Positions 52,836 to 64,000 of a DNA stretch of 64,000 nt are shown one piece after another. The position numbers and the translations under genes were made by a program. Every line of letters starts with the position of its first letter. The stretch's first letter is position 1. The notes beneath the pieces were generated by a model. It did not search any database and had not been told where the DNA came from. It saw only the letters and a list, made by a program, of their open reading frames with translations. This DNA is from Symbiodinium natans (lineage: Eukaryota; Sar; Dinophyceae; Suessiales; Symbiodiniaceae): contig CAJNDS010000747.1 of the NCBI GenBank assembly GCA_905221605.1, positions 1 through 64,000 of the forward strand, in the 5' to 3' direction.

Positions 52836-55800
52836 CCTCTTGCGACGTCTGAAGTGATCAAAAGTGCGTGCACGTGCCGGTGTGGCGGCAGGTGTTGGCC
52901 CCGCGAACCTCGGCGTGAGTGCCAATTTTGGCTTCTGAGGAAGCGAGCAGGGGCCTGCCCGTGCATGCCGACATCACATGACATCACTGTCAAAGCGGTG
53001 TCGGTATGCACGAGAGGCGAGATGGAGCCCAGACGTGTCACAACTTCGTGGAGTAAAGGCTTTAGTGCTCTGTGACTCTGTGCAGCCGCAACTGCGCCAC
53101 AGCACAGTTTTCTGTAAGCTACGAGACGAGCTCTAGTTGCCAGCCTGCAAAGAGCTCACATGATTCACATTCGATGGAGCTGGCAGCTTCTTCATCTGTA
53201 AAAGGCTTTTCTACTGTCTCAGTGTTCTGGTTTCGGGCCGCCTGGGACTGCTTTGGATCTGAGTTTAAAGTAGGGTACATGGTGGTAAAGCTTTCTGGAG
53301 TTGGAGTGCCTCACTCGTAGGTCGGGAGCTGTGTTCGTCAGGGCTTTTTGGTCTTTAGTGTCTAGGGGCACTGTATGTCATTGATTTCGTTGTGGCCAAA
53401 CGCAGCTATTGTCGGTGTCCCTCATCCCGTAGCTGCGATGCAACAATGGCTTGCGCTTTTGTATGCATGTACTCAGATATGAGCGGTTCAATGGCACAGG
53501 AGTATCGTATGCCATGACAAAATTCTGTGCGACATCCGAGATGATGTGTGCCTGAGGCCAAGTCATTCCTCCACAAAAGTTGGCGTTTTCAGTTCAGCTA
53601 TGCTTGCAACTGGTCAGCATGACACAAAAATAACCTCGTACTCCGCGGCGCTCCGCCCCAACTGGACACCACAACCCAAAGCCGCGCAACACTTCCCCGG
53701 TATTCCTGGACGCCTCGAAGCCGATGGACGAAGCCTCGGGGCCTTCAGCCCAAGAAGGGCCGCCCACTGAGCGTTGATAGTTTGCTGTATTTTGCTGTGC
53801 TGATGTGCAAGTCGACTGTCTTTGCTTTTTTCACGCGGACCGCGGCTTGAATGCCCAGGTCTCCTGCTGCGAGAAGCGAGATTGTCGAGTCAGGAGTCGA
53901 CGTTTCACAGCAGCACTGTTTGACACATGGGGGTTTAGGATATTAGGGGTACCTTCTTGGGGTCCTTACTATGAGGGGATCCTACTATTTGGGGCGTGCA
54001 AGGTCAGGTGCACGTTGTGTGACGATGGGTCCCATACGCCAATTGACCCCACACAGCGTGAAACTCCAGCAAGCTGGCACACATACGCCGACCGATATTT
54101 TGTCTGATTTGCTTAGCGCCCCCTGCGCCACAATTGTTTGAGGTGTGTGTGTGTGTGCCTTCGTGACTCGTGACTGCAGATTCATTTGTGCATATATGTT
54201 CGCGTTGGCAGCCGTTGGCAGACTCATCTGGACCCTGTGTTCTTTTTGCTTGCTGCGTGGTGATGTATGGCAAACGCCCGGACGAAGTCGCTTGACCCTG
54301 CCGGGTGTGGTTTGATTTTTGCTCGGCGGTCGCACGGCGCCTTCTCAGGTGCTTTTTTTCGGACACCTTGCAGACACGCGCGATCGCGGAGCAAAAACGG
54401 AAAGATTGTGAAAACAGCTGCACAGCAAATATCAAACTTCGGCCGACTCCATCACCCTACCCATGCTACCCACACCTATTCGACCTTGTATCAGAGATTG
54501 ATCGACAAAGCGCTATAGTGGGTTTGCAAGGAAACCAAGGAGAACAGAAAGCCTTTCTGGAAGCAACATCCCTTGCTACAGATGGGACACTGTCTCAGGC
54601 CGATGTTCGTCAGCATGTGCGCCAACCTGCGCACATACAGCGCGCACTGCACACTGTACACTGCACAGTGCGATTTCACTTCCAAATGCAACATCGAGCA
54701 TTGCTGTAGAGCAAGTTAGCATCGTGAAGATTCGATGGAGTATGTGTCTCTTGCAACAGCTGCATCCACAGCAGTTTCTAGTGGAAAGGAGGCGTAGGGT
54801 GTGAGTCGGTGCAAGGTCACATGAATACGCGTCCCATTCATAGACGTGGGGCATGTGGAGCATCTTCGACTGCAGCCGCGTAGGCCAGCAGGAAGATGGA
54901 GGTGGTGGCAAGGGAAACAAGAGGACTGCCTGCTTTCTGAAGTCTGCAAGTGCACAGCAGCTTAGCAATCAGTTGCGTTGCTGCAGGAGGCGGAAAGGCT
55001 CGATCTGAAGCGGAATTGCGAGCACCGTTCTCAGGCGAGTGCAATGTGTGACAGGCGGCGATAGCGAGAAACAGTTCGACCTGGTCTTGCGCTCAGCTCC
55101 AAGCAGCTCTGACTTCTGGGTGAACTTGTCGTTCGGCACAGGTGGGAACAATCAGGATGTTCAATGCAGACAAAGGCGCTGCCCTGCTGAGGAAGTCTTG
55201 ATATCTCTTTCAGTGTTGTGAATTGATCCTTGACTGTTGTTTCGAGTTGGCACCTGTGGGAGGTTGGGGCTTCATAGATGGTGACACGGGGGGCAAGGAC
55301 ATCTTCTTGTCGTTCGACTGTGTTGAGACATGTTGAGACATGTTGAGACATGTTGAGACAGACTGCGCAAGATGCTTTTGTGATGTCATGGGTGGGTGCC
55401 AGCTGAGGCATGCAAAGCATTTTGTGAACCACCGGCCTGTTGGCAAATCCAAGAAGTTGGTGTTCGGCTGGAGTGTTTCGAGCGATAGGATCTGTTCTGC
55501 CAGGGGCAAGCCGCCCAACTATTGGATAGGTCAGGGCCTTGTTTACCACGAGGCATCTAAAGTTAAGCAGCAGTCACCGGTGTTTGTGCTGCCAAGGCCA
55601 CAAAATGCAAACGAAGGCGCGACCTGCAAATAAGAGCGTCTCTCGGCATTTTATGTTGATTTTTTTGTGAAGCAAAGTCCTCCAGGATAAGCACGTCGTC
55701 CGGCGCTGAGGGCTCCGGGAGCTCGCGCGGTGCGCGCTCGAGAACTGCTGAACTGCTTTGTTTGGTTGCGCAGGCCCCGAAAGTCTGCGAGGGCCCAGTG

Positions 55801-57339
55801 CGGGTCATGTCGGCCGCCTCATCCTACCATGTGAGGTCTAAAGCCGGTGCGCAGCGGTGGTGGCCATGTGCGCGTGCGCGCTCAGGTTTGACATGTCCTT
55901 GACCAGCCAGGGCAAGCCTCAGGCGCCCCCGTCGGTGGAAGCACAGCAGGAGAAATGGGCACCTTCTTGGCATCTTGCAACTCCTTGACTCAGGCGCTGA
56001 ACGTCCGAATAACAGGTGGCCACGAGGAACCGGAGGCAGTGCACTGCGTCCGATGTCTCCGGACCCTCAACCCTCAACCCTGATTCTCTCCATCACATCT
56101 GTCTCTTGATTTGACCATGCTTGCCAGGATGAGGACAGTGCAGCTGCCGTGTTTACACTGATTGCCTGCCGGACAGAAGTGGTCCGCGCGTTGAACTTGC
56201 CAGGTGAAGACAGGCCGAGGCATGACAAGCTCTGAGTGCTACGATGCGAAATGTTACGAGTCGTCACGAAATTGGAATTCAAGAATGTGCGAGTAGTTTT
56301 CAGGGATCTCTGCGCAGGCGGACGTCACCTACCTGTGAGAACTGTGGTTCCACAGTGGTGGCTCGGCTGGGTCTCTCTGTGGGCATCTCAGTGTCTCGCC
56401 CGCCTCTCTTGAAAAAGTAAGCTGACACTCATATCATGCGACGGTCTGGAACGATGCTGTCTTTGAGGTTTGCATCCTCTGCGGCACTCCTGCACCTAGT
56501 CGTGGCCGATAGTGGTATGTGGCAGACTTTCTCCAGATGCCCCAGTGTAGAGTTACAAAGAGCACAATAATGTCCCAGGTTTCTAAAGTTCTAAAGAAAG
56601 CCGAAAGCCAAGGAAGCACCCAGTACACCTTCCAAACGTGCCAATCTACCGAGTCATGGAAGCCCGATGTAATGCAAAGACACAGCTGCTAGGGACATAA
56701 GTAGCATCGTTCTGGTGATCACTCACGCGCTTGTAGACTTCTCTGCGATGAGATGCTGTGGGCTGCGAGAAAACGTGCCAAGGACGATGTCGCTTTTTGC
56801 AGTGTGTGCCGCCCAAAATGGGCATGGAGCATGGCATGGGCAATGCAAGATGCACGTGTCGACTGCATGCCAAGCCTCTGGCTTCATTCGGCCGGCAGGG
56901 TTGACATGGCCATGCATGGTGCAAATTTGGTGCAGCAGAGTGTGAAGGCATGCAAACTGATCCCGACGGATTCTTCAAGTTTTCTCACTGAAACCTTTGC
57001 GAAGTCCTCCTCTTCGCCATGAAGTCGTCATTTCCAAGTCTGGACAAGAAGGCCTGAAGACATTGCGCGGATTGATGCTGGCTGCTTCCTCAATCGTTCC
57101 AGGTGCCGGAGAGCAAGAAGTACGCTGTCGCCCTGCTACCTCGCCTGATCCCCAGGAAGTCCTGTAATGTGGAGACAGGTACGCGCACATTGGCTCATCA
57201 ATTGATACCGGAGCTTCAGCCAAGAAGGAGAAGGCGCGACAGGAAGATGTAGCCAAATGTCGCGCAGTTGTAGCCGGATTAGCAGCCTGGTTACTTGCCC
57301 CTTTGAACAGCTTCACTCCGCAAACGTCATGGCCAAGCG
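52836..57339. other. Long stretch without a recognised gene
   Basis: Only short frames in shifting phases. Notable: 53943-53971 dispersed repeat; a (GT)n run near 54144; TGTTGAGACA four times in tandem (55320-55360); a short telomere-like CCCTCAACCCTGA near 56066. Isolated exon-like phrases exist but none forms a domain. Confidence 0.45.
53929..53999. repeat. Dispersed repeat, introner-like (copy 2)
   Basis: It shares an exact 29-bp core with the PP2C intron repeat, in inverted orientation, plus imperfect flanks (GGGGGTTT at one end, CTATTTGGGG at the other). Confidence 0.6.
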
Positions 57340-57567
57340 CAAGGACGAGGTTTGCCGCCTAGTTCTCTTGACATGTCCGGAGCATGGGCCCGTGATGATC
57401 GACCTCCGCGCCAGATCTTCAAGCGCATTCGTGCCGCCACGCTGGTGCGTTTGCTGCAGGACAGAGAGGCCAGGCAGAAGCCGCTAGAAAGACTGTTCTG
57501 CAGTGTCTGTCAGTTGTCGGATGTGGGAAGTGTGATGATGCGTGCCCACAACATCAGCTACGCGTGA
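57340..57567 (+). CDS. Possible terminal exon, unknown protein
   Basis: One plus frame reads ARDDRPPRQIFKRIRAATLV and LLQDREARQKPLERL, a basic helical segment of protein-like composition, and ends at a stop at 57567. No upstream exons were linked and no family recognised. Confidence 0.3.
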   Translation, partial: QGRGLPPSSLDMSGAWARDDRPPRQIFKRIRAATLVRLLQDREARQKPLERLFCSVCQLSDVGSVMMRAHNISYA

Positions 57568-57720
57568 CGATGAGTTGGGTACTTTGGTTGCTGTTCCTCT
57601 GAGGTCTCAGAGTCCGTCTATGCTCTCGGCCGCTCAGAGTCTTGTTTACGGTGTGGTGACTGCGGCGGTCGCAGAGGTTTAGACATCTACATATATATGG
57701 TTCCGTGTCCCGTGTCGGTA

Positions 57721-58275
57721 CCCCCCCCCCATGGTATCCCCCCCCCCCCAGCCCCCCCCCCCCCCCCTAAACCCTAAACCCTAAACCCTAAACCCTAAAC
57801 CCTAAACCCTAAACCCTAAACCCTAAACCCTAAACCCTAAACCCAAAACCCCTAAACCCCTAAACCCGTAAACCCGTAAACCCGTAAACCCCTAAACCCT
57901 AAACCCTAAACCCTAAACCCTAAACCCTAAACCCTAAACCCTAAACCCTCAACCCTCAACCCAAACCCCAACCACAGCACCCCACAGGGGGGCCCAAACC
58001 ACAGGGGGGCGGAGCGGGGACCCTAAACCCTAAACCCTAAACCCTAAACCCCAAACCCTAAACCCTAAACCCTAAACCCTAACCCTAAACCCTAAAACCC
58101 TAAACCCTCAACCCTTAACCCTCAACCCTTAACCCTAAACCCTAAACAAACCCAAACCCCAACCACACCACCCCACAGGGGGCCGAACCACAGGGGGGCG
58201 GGGCGGGGAAAGAAGAGGGGGGGGGGGTGGGCATGGGGGGGGTACCATGGGGTGGGGGGGGGTGGGGGGGGGCAG
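57721..58275. repeat. Interstitial telomere-type repeats between poly-C and poly-G
   Basis: After C-runs (57721-57766), CCCTAAA repeats run to about 57950 with degenerate variants. There is a non-telomeric patch (57960-58020), then more CCCTAAA to about 58155. The same patch text ('accccacagggggg...') recurs at 58170-58205, so the block is itself duplicated. It ends in G-runs (58217-58272). This is the plant-type telomere unit also used by dinoflagellates. Genes on both sides suggest an internal remnant rather than the chromosome end. Confidence 0.9.
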
Positions 58276-58286
58276 CGACGCTGCAC

Positions 58287-58368
58287 CATATATATATATA
58301 TATATATCTATGAATCTACCATATTATATGTATACAGGTATATCTCCTCCATTAATCTATTAAAAAAT

Positions 58369-58412
<44 letters not shown>
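58287..58412. repeat. (TA)n microsatellites
   Basis: TA runs at 58287-58307 and 58369-58412; further runs at 58544-58558 and 58576-58594. Confidence 0.95.
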
Positions 58413-59079
58413 GCACACATCGTAAAAGAGGTTTTCCCCGCATTTTCCCCGTTGTCCGAGGCCCCGGCTCGGAGCACGGTGATCGGGCCAGCGCTTCATC
58501 CGTCCTGGCCTCCAAGGCAAGGAAGAGTAAAACAGTACATTAACATATATATATATATTATTGTATCAGTATCTGCATATATATATATATATACATATAA
58601 TTATTGGTAGATGAATAGACTAAGAGGTGCATAGAATGATAGATCATTGTAATCATAGGCCCGTTCGAAATTCTAAAGGAGCCTCATCTTCAGGGATCTT
58701 GTTGGGTTTGCCATATTCGTCACGAGGCTGGGCCGGCGGCTCCCATGAGTGTTGCCTCGGTGAGTTCTGTTGCGGGGCCTGGATGCTCGGATGCCGGTGT
58801 TGGGGGGACCCTTCAGATCGGCATGTATGGCCGGAAAGGCGATCTTCTCTTGATCGTAGCACTTTTTTAAACAGCTGCCCCAAGAGATTTTCTCAAGCTC
58901 ATTGTTGGTAGATGGAGTTGGCTGAAGGCAAAAGGAGACAGCATGTTTTTTGCCTGGCATGGACAGGGCTTTCAAACGATCAGCAGCTTAAAGCACTCGG
59001 CACATGTCTGGAAACACAAGACTGTATTACGCACCTCGCGTAATGGCCTCTGTTGCGGTTGCGGCTGGAGAAAGCTGCC

Positions 59080-61203
59080 ATGTGTGCAGAACTGCACTTT
59101 GAGCAGGCGGTGCTGAAACATGCGCTCTCCAAGCACGTCCACCACTTTGATTGCCGGGATGGCATGCGCTCACGTGCTAGGCCAGGCAGGCCATGCCGGG
59201 TCAAAGCCCCGAGGTCGGCGCGCGAAGTCTATGGACGGCCCCTGGCAGAGGTCGCTCAGGATATCTATGCAGATCTGGCACCGCCCGCGCCGCCCGCATC
59301 CAGACCACCCCGAAGGTTCTGGCCAGCACTCCTGGACTTGAGACGCCCCAGCATTCCGGCACCACGGTTGTGCCCACGGTGGGCGCGAAACTACCAGCAC
59401 TTCATGGAGAAGCAGATCCTCCTAGACTCGGACATCTCGGACAATGCCAATGCAGAGAACATGGAGAAGGGCCCGAAGAGTGACACGTCATCGGAAGATG
59501 ATGATGAAAAGTCTCCGAGGCTTGGGGAGAGACATGAGAGGTCTCAGAGCCCTCAGAGCCCCCAGAGCCCTCGTCCGATTCGCACCTTCAAGGGGCGGGA
59601 TCCTCAGGAAGAGGCCTGGAAGAGGTGGCAGTTTCTGCAGCACATGCCCAACTACTTGGCCTGGATGGTCGAACAGAAGGAGTACCGGGAATTGGTCAGT
59701 AAAGGGCACCAGTCCCAGCTCAGTAGTGCTCGGCGTCAGGTCATGGCATCTGACCTGGCTGTGCTACTGCGTGTTCTCCCAATGTTCAGCGATGGTGACA
59801 ACGACGGCGGCGATGACAGGGACGTTGCAGAGGAGCTGGCTCTCGTGCTCAGCAGCACAGGCCGAAGAAGCAGACCCACACGCGCACAACCGCCCACGGT
59901 ACAGAGGCGGGCAAGCAAGTTGTCGTCACTGCCAACCGCCACTACGGCGATGGAGTCACTAGCTACTCGAAGAGCAAGTGTGGAGAACATGGCTGACAGT
60001 ATTGTAGAGGCAATACGTGTGGCGAGCGGCAAGGCCAAAGCGGCCCGGCCTCCGAGCAAAGGTCGAAGCATTCCCAGCTCGAAGAGGAGGCAGTCGCAGA
60101 GCCAAGAGCGCTCGCGAACCGCTGGACACCTTCAGTCGCAGTCCGGGCAGTCCGGGTTGCAATCCCGCAGAAACAGCTCTGCACTCGGCTCGGAAGCCGA
60201 TGAGCACCAAGATTCTCCGGCATCCTTGGAGACGGTCTCATTGGAGAGCTTGCTTGACGCGTTGCCTTCTGCGACCAAAGTGCGCTGGGGTGATATCCTC
60301 AAGGTCACGGATGCAGATCTGCACAGCAGCAAGCACCGCTTTATCATGAGAATTGCACATGCGCTGCGGCAGAAGCCACAATGGTTCATCGTCCACGAGT
60401 CGATCGGCTCTGGTGAGATGTCGGCAGAGCTTGTGGAGCCACAGCCGCTGGACTCCCCACTGCCACCTTCTGCAGAGGACGTCCCGCAACGGTGCCACTG
60501 TTGGCTTGGATCGCTGATGGTTCTGCATCGCCTCGAAGAGGTCGCGGAGGTGCTCTCCGAGTCTTGGCAGTTTCAGGTCTCCTTGGAGCGCCTGGAGCGC
60601 GTTGCGGCCTCTGTGGAGCGAGCAGAGAGCCTCGTGCTCTGTGGTGGCTTCGCCCTGACCTTGGACGTGTGCCCTGGTGACACAATGACAACGATAACAT
60701 GCCTGAGGATAGCACAAATATGTACGAGAGGGTGGATGTGAGAGGACTTGAGAGGGCACGTTTCTCGTTTCGGAGGTGCCGGGCTCGGGCCACGGACCTC
60801 CTGTCGCCCCTGCGGCCCCTGCCGGGCTCCGAGGTGCGACTGGCAGAACTTCCTGCGGTGCATGATGCAATATGATGTGCATGTCGCAACAGCCCTGGCG
60901 ACTCCAGCGACTCTTGATCGGGTCGCGGGTTCGCAGGCGCTCTCACCGGCCTGGCTGAAGCGTGTCTTCGAGACCAGAGACGAGGAGGCCTGGGTCGGCA
61001 GCAGAGTGTCAGCGAAGGATGGTTCCTTTGCGGCCCAAACATCAAGGGGTGGCACTTCAACAGGCGGGCCGCAGCTGCCATTTCTTTGTGAAGCCGAGGA
61101 CAATCCCCACGAGCTTGGTGACGATCTGCGGCTCCTGGCGCAGTGCCTGGCGCACCAGGCAGCCGGAGATGGCTTTGAACAGGAGCCGCTAGGGACAACT
61201 TAA
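59080..61203 (+). CDS. Uncharacterised Ser/Arg-rich protein gene, two proposed exons
   Basis: An open stretch runs from an ATG at 59080 (tgccATGtg) to a stop at 60741. I propose that it splices from 60666 to 60847 (180-bp GT-AG intron, phase 0), continuing NFLRCMMQYDVHVATALATP to the stop at 61203, about 647 residues. Regions: a basic N-terminus with Pro-rich segment, an acidic Ser patch (KSDTSSEDDDEKSPR, about residue 135), RSQSPQSPQSPRP, a helical segment EEAWKRWQFLQHMPNYLAWM, a long basic Ser/Gln region, and a conserved-looking C-terminal part (LLDALPSATKVRWGDILKV, KPQWFIVHESIGSG). No domain recognised. The minus strand is also open in part but with poorer composition. Upstream exons may exist. 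Confidence 0.6.
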
Positions 61204-64000
61204 TCGCAACTTCATCATCTTCATCATTGCAGGACCTAGATCCTCACATCCTAGAACCTTGGCAACCAACGTGAGTAGAGTCTTTGCCATTCACAGGGTT
61301 GCTCCGCGGCCGCATGAGAAAGGCAAAGGCGCGCAAGCACACAGACACACATGGCTAGCTGGCTAGCTGACTGCTAATTATAAAGATCAGTGTCGGGGCT
61401 TCACGTAGTGCTCTCGCACCATCACTGCGCTGTGCAACGGGCTGCGCTTGTGCTTGCGGGAGAACTTGGCAGTGCAGGACATTGACAGCCCCGCGCGCGA
61501 GTTCAGTGAGGATGCGTGGAGGCACTTCTGCAGGCAAGATGTAGGCTGCAGCTGAAACTCCTTTCTGTTGAAGCATCCGTTGAAGACATCGATGGGTGCA
61601 GGACCTATCTTGGTGAGCATGCGGACGATCAGGCTGGGCCAGAGTGGGCATCTGCGCGCAGGTCGCGAAGCAGATTCGTGGACGCAGCCCAGGATGCATC
61701 CGCTTTCGCCGAAGCCACCGATCATCTGCTTCCCGAGACCTCTCGCAGGCATGGTGAGGCATCTTGGCGAAGCATGGGAGTTGCTTTTTAGACTGCAGCG
61801 CCTTACGCAAAGACAAAGGTGCTCTACAGACCCATGCTGGGAGCGTTGATGCTGGAGTTGCTGCTTCAAAGGGAGGCTCACTCTGTGCATTGCACGGGCG
61901 CAGCTAGAAAACGAACTGCATCTCTAAAGGGCGGCTTAGCACAGTATTAAAATAGTGATTACGTGCTGTGTTGTTGTGTTTTGTTCCTGGTAGGTGGCCC
62001 ATCGTGTGCGCTCCAGCACTGAGAAGGCTTGGATGTCTAGATGCTTGCATTGGCGCGGAGAGACGATTTCCTGCTGGGCAGTGGCAGGTGGAAAACTCGG
62101 ATCTGCACTGGAGGGTCGAGATCATCGACTCCAGCATGAAGGATGCGAGAAGCGATCCTGAAAACGCCTCTGTATGCTTTGTGGAAGTGCAGTGCAGGAC
62201 TACCTGCCGGAGCTCATGTGGCAGGCAGCAGACTTGATCCCATAGGTTCCAGTAGGCAAGACAGCTCTTGAGCTGAGCTGAGCTTCGCAAAGCTCTTTAC
62301 ATTGAGCAGGGCGGCCTTTTTTTTCTCCTTCTGCTTGTCCTGGCAGGTGATGGGCTGGAATACACCGGCCGGACGCAGAGTGCTGCGAAGGCCCGTGCTT
62401 GAAACGACACGCAGACTATCATGTTCTGTCTTAGCTATCGCACTCCTCGAGCGATGTGCATGCCCCAGGTTCAGCTTTGCGTTCTTCCAGCTCACTGCAG
62501 AGACCAAGAACGAGATGTCGCGCAAGGGCTTCCTCCGACTCTGCCACGACGCAGGCAGGCCTCTCCCAAGCAACAGCCACACTGCGCATGGGCTGTGCCG
62601 CAAGACTTTTTCTGCTTTCTCCCCTCTAAACTGCCAGGCTGGGATGCTCAGTTCCGGAGCCGATCCGTGGAATCCCTGGCCTCTTGTGTGCTTCATTTAA
62701 TGTACGTGGACTCACTGAGAGCCAAGTCTGCTCAGAGGCCAGCGATGCCTTCTTTGGGAGCATCTTTGAGGATGCGGTCATTGCCAACACTGCAGACTTG
62801 TGCCTTGCTCGCTCGGAGTATGTGGGTGTTTCCCAAAAAAGCGGTACCCTTTGTATCACACTCGAACAGAATCCCCTCAACAGGATCCCCCAAAAAGGGT
62901 ACCCTTAGTTTCGGAAACCTCCATATTGCCTCTGTTGAACGTACTCCTCGGGTAAATGGAGGCGGTCAGATGTGTGTTGATTTGTTGTAATCCAAGAGCC
63001 CAGATGAGGGCCTTCTTGTCTAGCTGCAGCTCAACGAACGGACGTGTCCGCCCAACGGAAGCACCCGTGGCTCGAGACCAACATGCCGTGACATGAGGCT
63101 CAACTTCCATCAGATTCTCAAGATGTTGGCTGAGCTGGTTGTTCTTCCTGACAGAGGCACAACCGGGTACAGAAAGCAGAGGTTATCGAGGCCTGAGCAA
63201 GACAGAAAAGAGCTAATGCGGTGTGTCTCGCCAGGCTGCTGTGGAATTTTCGCAGCGCCGCTTGCGACGAAATAGCGATGGGTGTTTGATACATCTGAAA
63301 AATTTATATCTTTAATTTTCTAAACCTGTAAGATATATCCATAGACACAGCAGTTTCTGTGTGAGGTTGCAATGTGTCGCAGACGACCTGACGGAAGTAG
63401 TCCGAGCACAAGAGCAATCAGCATTGAGCGCAAGTGCCCCGGCGGCAAGGATGTGCAGTCTCTTACATGCGTAGGATACCGAGGCACGCATGCTGCGTCT
63501 TCTGAAAGATAGCTGCTCAACGCAATGACATGCAAGTTGCTTGCCCTTTTTTTGCTTCCAGTGTGAGGCTGCAAGTTGATGACTTCTGTTGCGATGGAAG
63601 CCTGTTTCCAACTGCCACAGTCACCCCTCGTGAGGCAACCGTGCAAGCACCGCAGCTGCCAAAGGGGCTCAGGACTGTGTGTCGTGCATGTTGAGAAGGT
63701 GCTTGGCTTCAGAGAATCCGAATCACCGGCTAGCAACTCTTTTCGCAGGCTCGCGAGCGGAGGTTGTTGGTAACGAGATAGCCAGATGAGCCGGCTGCAA
63801 CAGGAGATGTTCCAATGTCCAGACGTCAGGGCGTCTTGAAGCTGGATGTGGTCAGGGTTTGGTTTCAGCATAATGTATACAAGATAATATATATATATAC
63901 ATATATATATATACATCAAGCTCCAAGAAGCCGATGATAATGAGCTAGTGCAAGTGTCAGCAAGTGTGATCCGAGACGGACACAGCTCTTGCACGGCAGC
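61204..64000. other. No complete gene; exon-like fragments
   Basis: Plus-strand phrases GRWPIVCAPALRRLGCL (about 61991) and QVCSEASDAFFGSIFEDAVI (about 62728) look like exons, but no family or linkage is evident. On the minus strand 61387-61890 is open for 167 codons without a recognised domain. A repeat with GGTACCCTTTG and CCCCAAAAAGGGTACCCT lies at 62840-62905, and (TA)n runs at 63886-63912. Confidence 0.4.
62826..62912. repeat. Short repeat shared with a helicase intron
   Basis: GCGGTACCCTTTG and CCCCAAAAAGGGTACCCT, about 50 bp apart, resemble 37629-37697 in the helicase intron (GTGGTACCCTTTA and CCCCAAAAAGGGTGCCCT). Both have internally repeated, partly palindromic ends. Confidence 0.5.

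Noticed and set aside
51840..52925. Open frames of about 300-360 codons on both strands
   Set aside because: They are produced by the (CCCGT)n repeat, which has no stop in any frame.
60238..61198. Minus-strand frames of 214 and 270 codons
   Set aside because: They are antisense to the longer plus-strand gene, and Arg/Ala/Pro-rich as expected for shadows of GC-rich coding DNA.
1..64000. Full-length DinoSL or SL-RNA gene
   Set aside because: No exact 22-base leader was found by eye on either strand; only the partial matches at 12001, 21179 and 24061.

Overview
The window looks like nuclear DNA of a dinoflagellate, most likely a photosynthetic lineage such as Symbiodiniaceae or Polarella. The evidence is: many short introns with GC or GA donors and AG|G acceptors; a phosphatase with a signal-peptide-plus-VAP plastid presequence; retroelements of dinoflagellate type; remnants resembling the dinoflagellate spliced leader (DinoSL); and interstitial CCCTAAA telomere-type repeats. 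Species is not decidable from sequence alone.

Layout. 1-9194 is a satellite of about 1.91 kb units with strong hairpins and no credible gene. 9195-26.8 kb is a nest of mobile elements. A decayed reverse-transcriptase (RT) retroelement (9195-11615 and 24208-25812) is split by a young Ty1/copia element (11616-24207; 532-bp LTRs about 99% identical; 5-bp target duplication GCGGT). The copia 3' LTR is itself split by a 2.5-kb insertion (21179-23674) flanked by a 13-bp target duplication. That insertion starts with a DinoSL-like end, encodes a 305-residue unknown protein, and carries a hairpin-rich segment with three stem-loops that share one loop and have different but fully paired stems. A small element with identical 263-bp terminal repeats follows at 25891-26810. 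28.1-29.7 kb is ATT/ACT low-complexity DNA.

The gene-bearing part is 30.5-47.4 kb, nearly all on the plus strand. It holds a lysine/RS-rich protein gene (31.2-32.0 kb), a DEAD-box RNA helicase spread over about 20 small exons (32.9-39.0 kb), a PP2C phosphatase with an N-terminal ubiquitin-like domain (41.0-44.45 kb), and a two-exon, probably plastid-targeted PPP-family phosphatase (46.03-47.42 kb). 47.4-58.6 kb is mostly non-coding and repeat-rich: AT-rich DNA, a roughly 110-bp family with G/C runs, a 706-bp (CCCGT)n array, and interstitial telomere repeats between poly-C and poly-G. An uncharacterised gene lies at 59.08-61.20 kb; the last 2.8 kb has only exon-like fragments.

Themes: nested retroposition, retroelements carrying methyltransferase-like domains, and RNA-derived insertions. 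The cellular genes concern RNA remodelling (helicase, RS-rich protein) and protein dephosphorylation. Exon boundaries were read by eye from protein-family conservation and have not been checked against transcripts.
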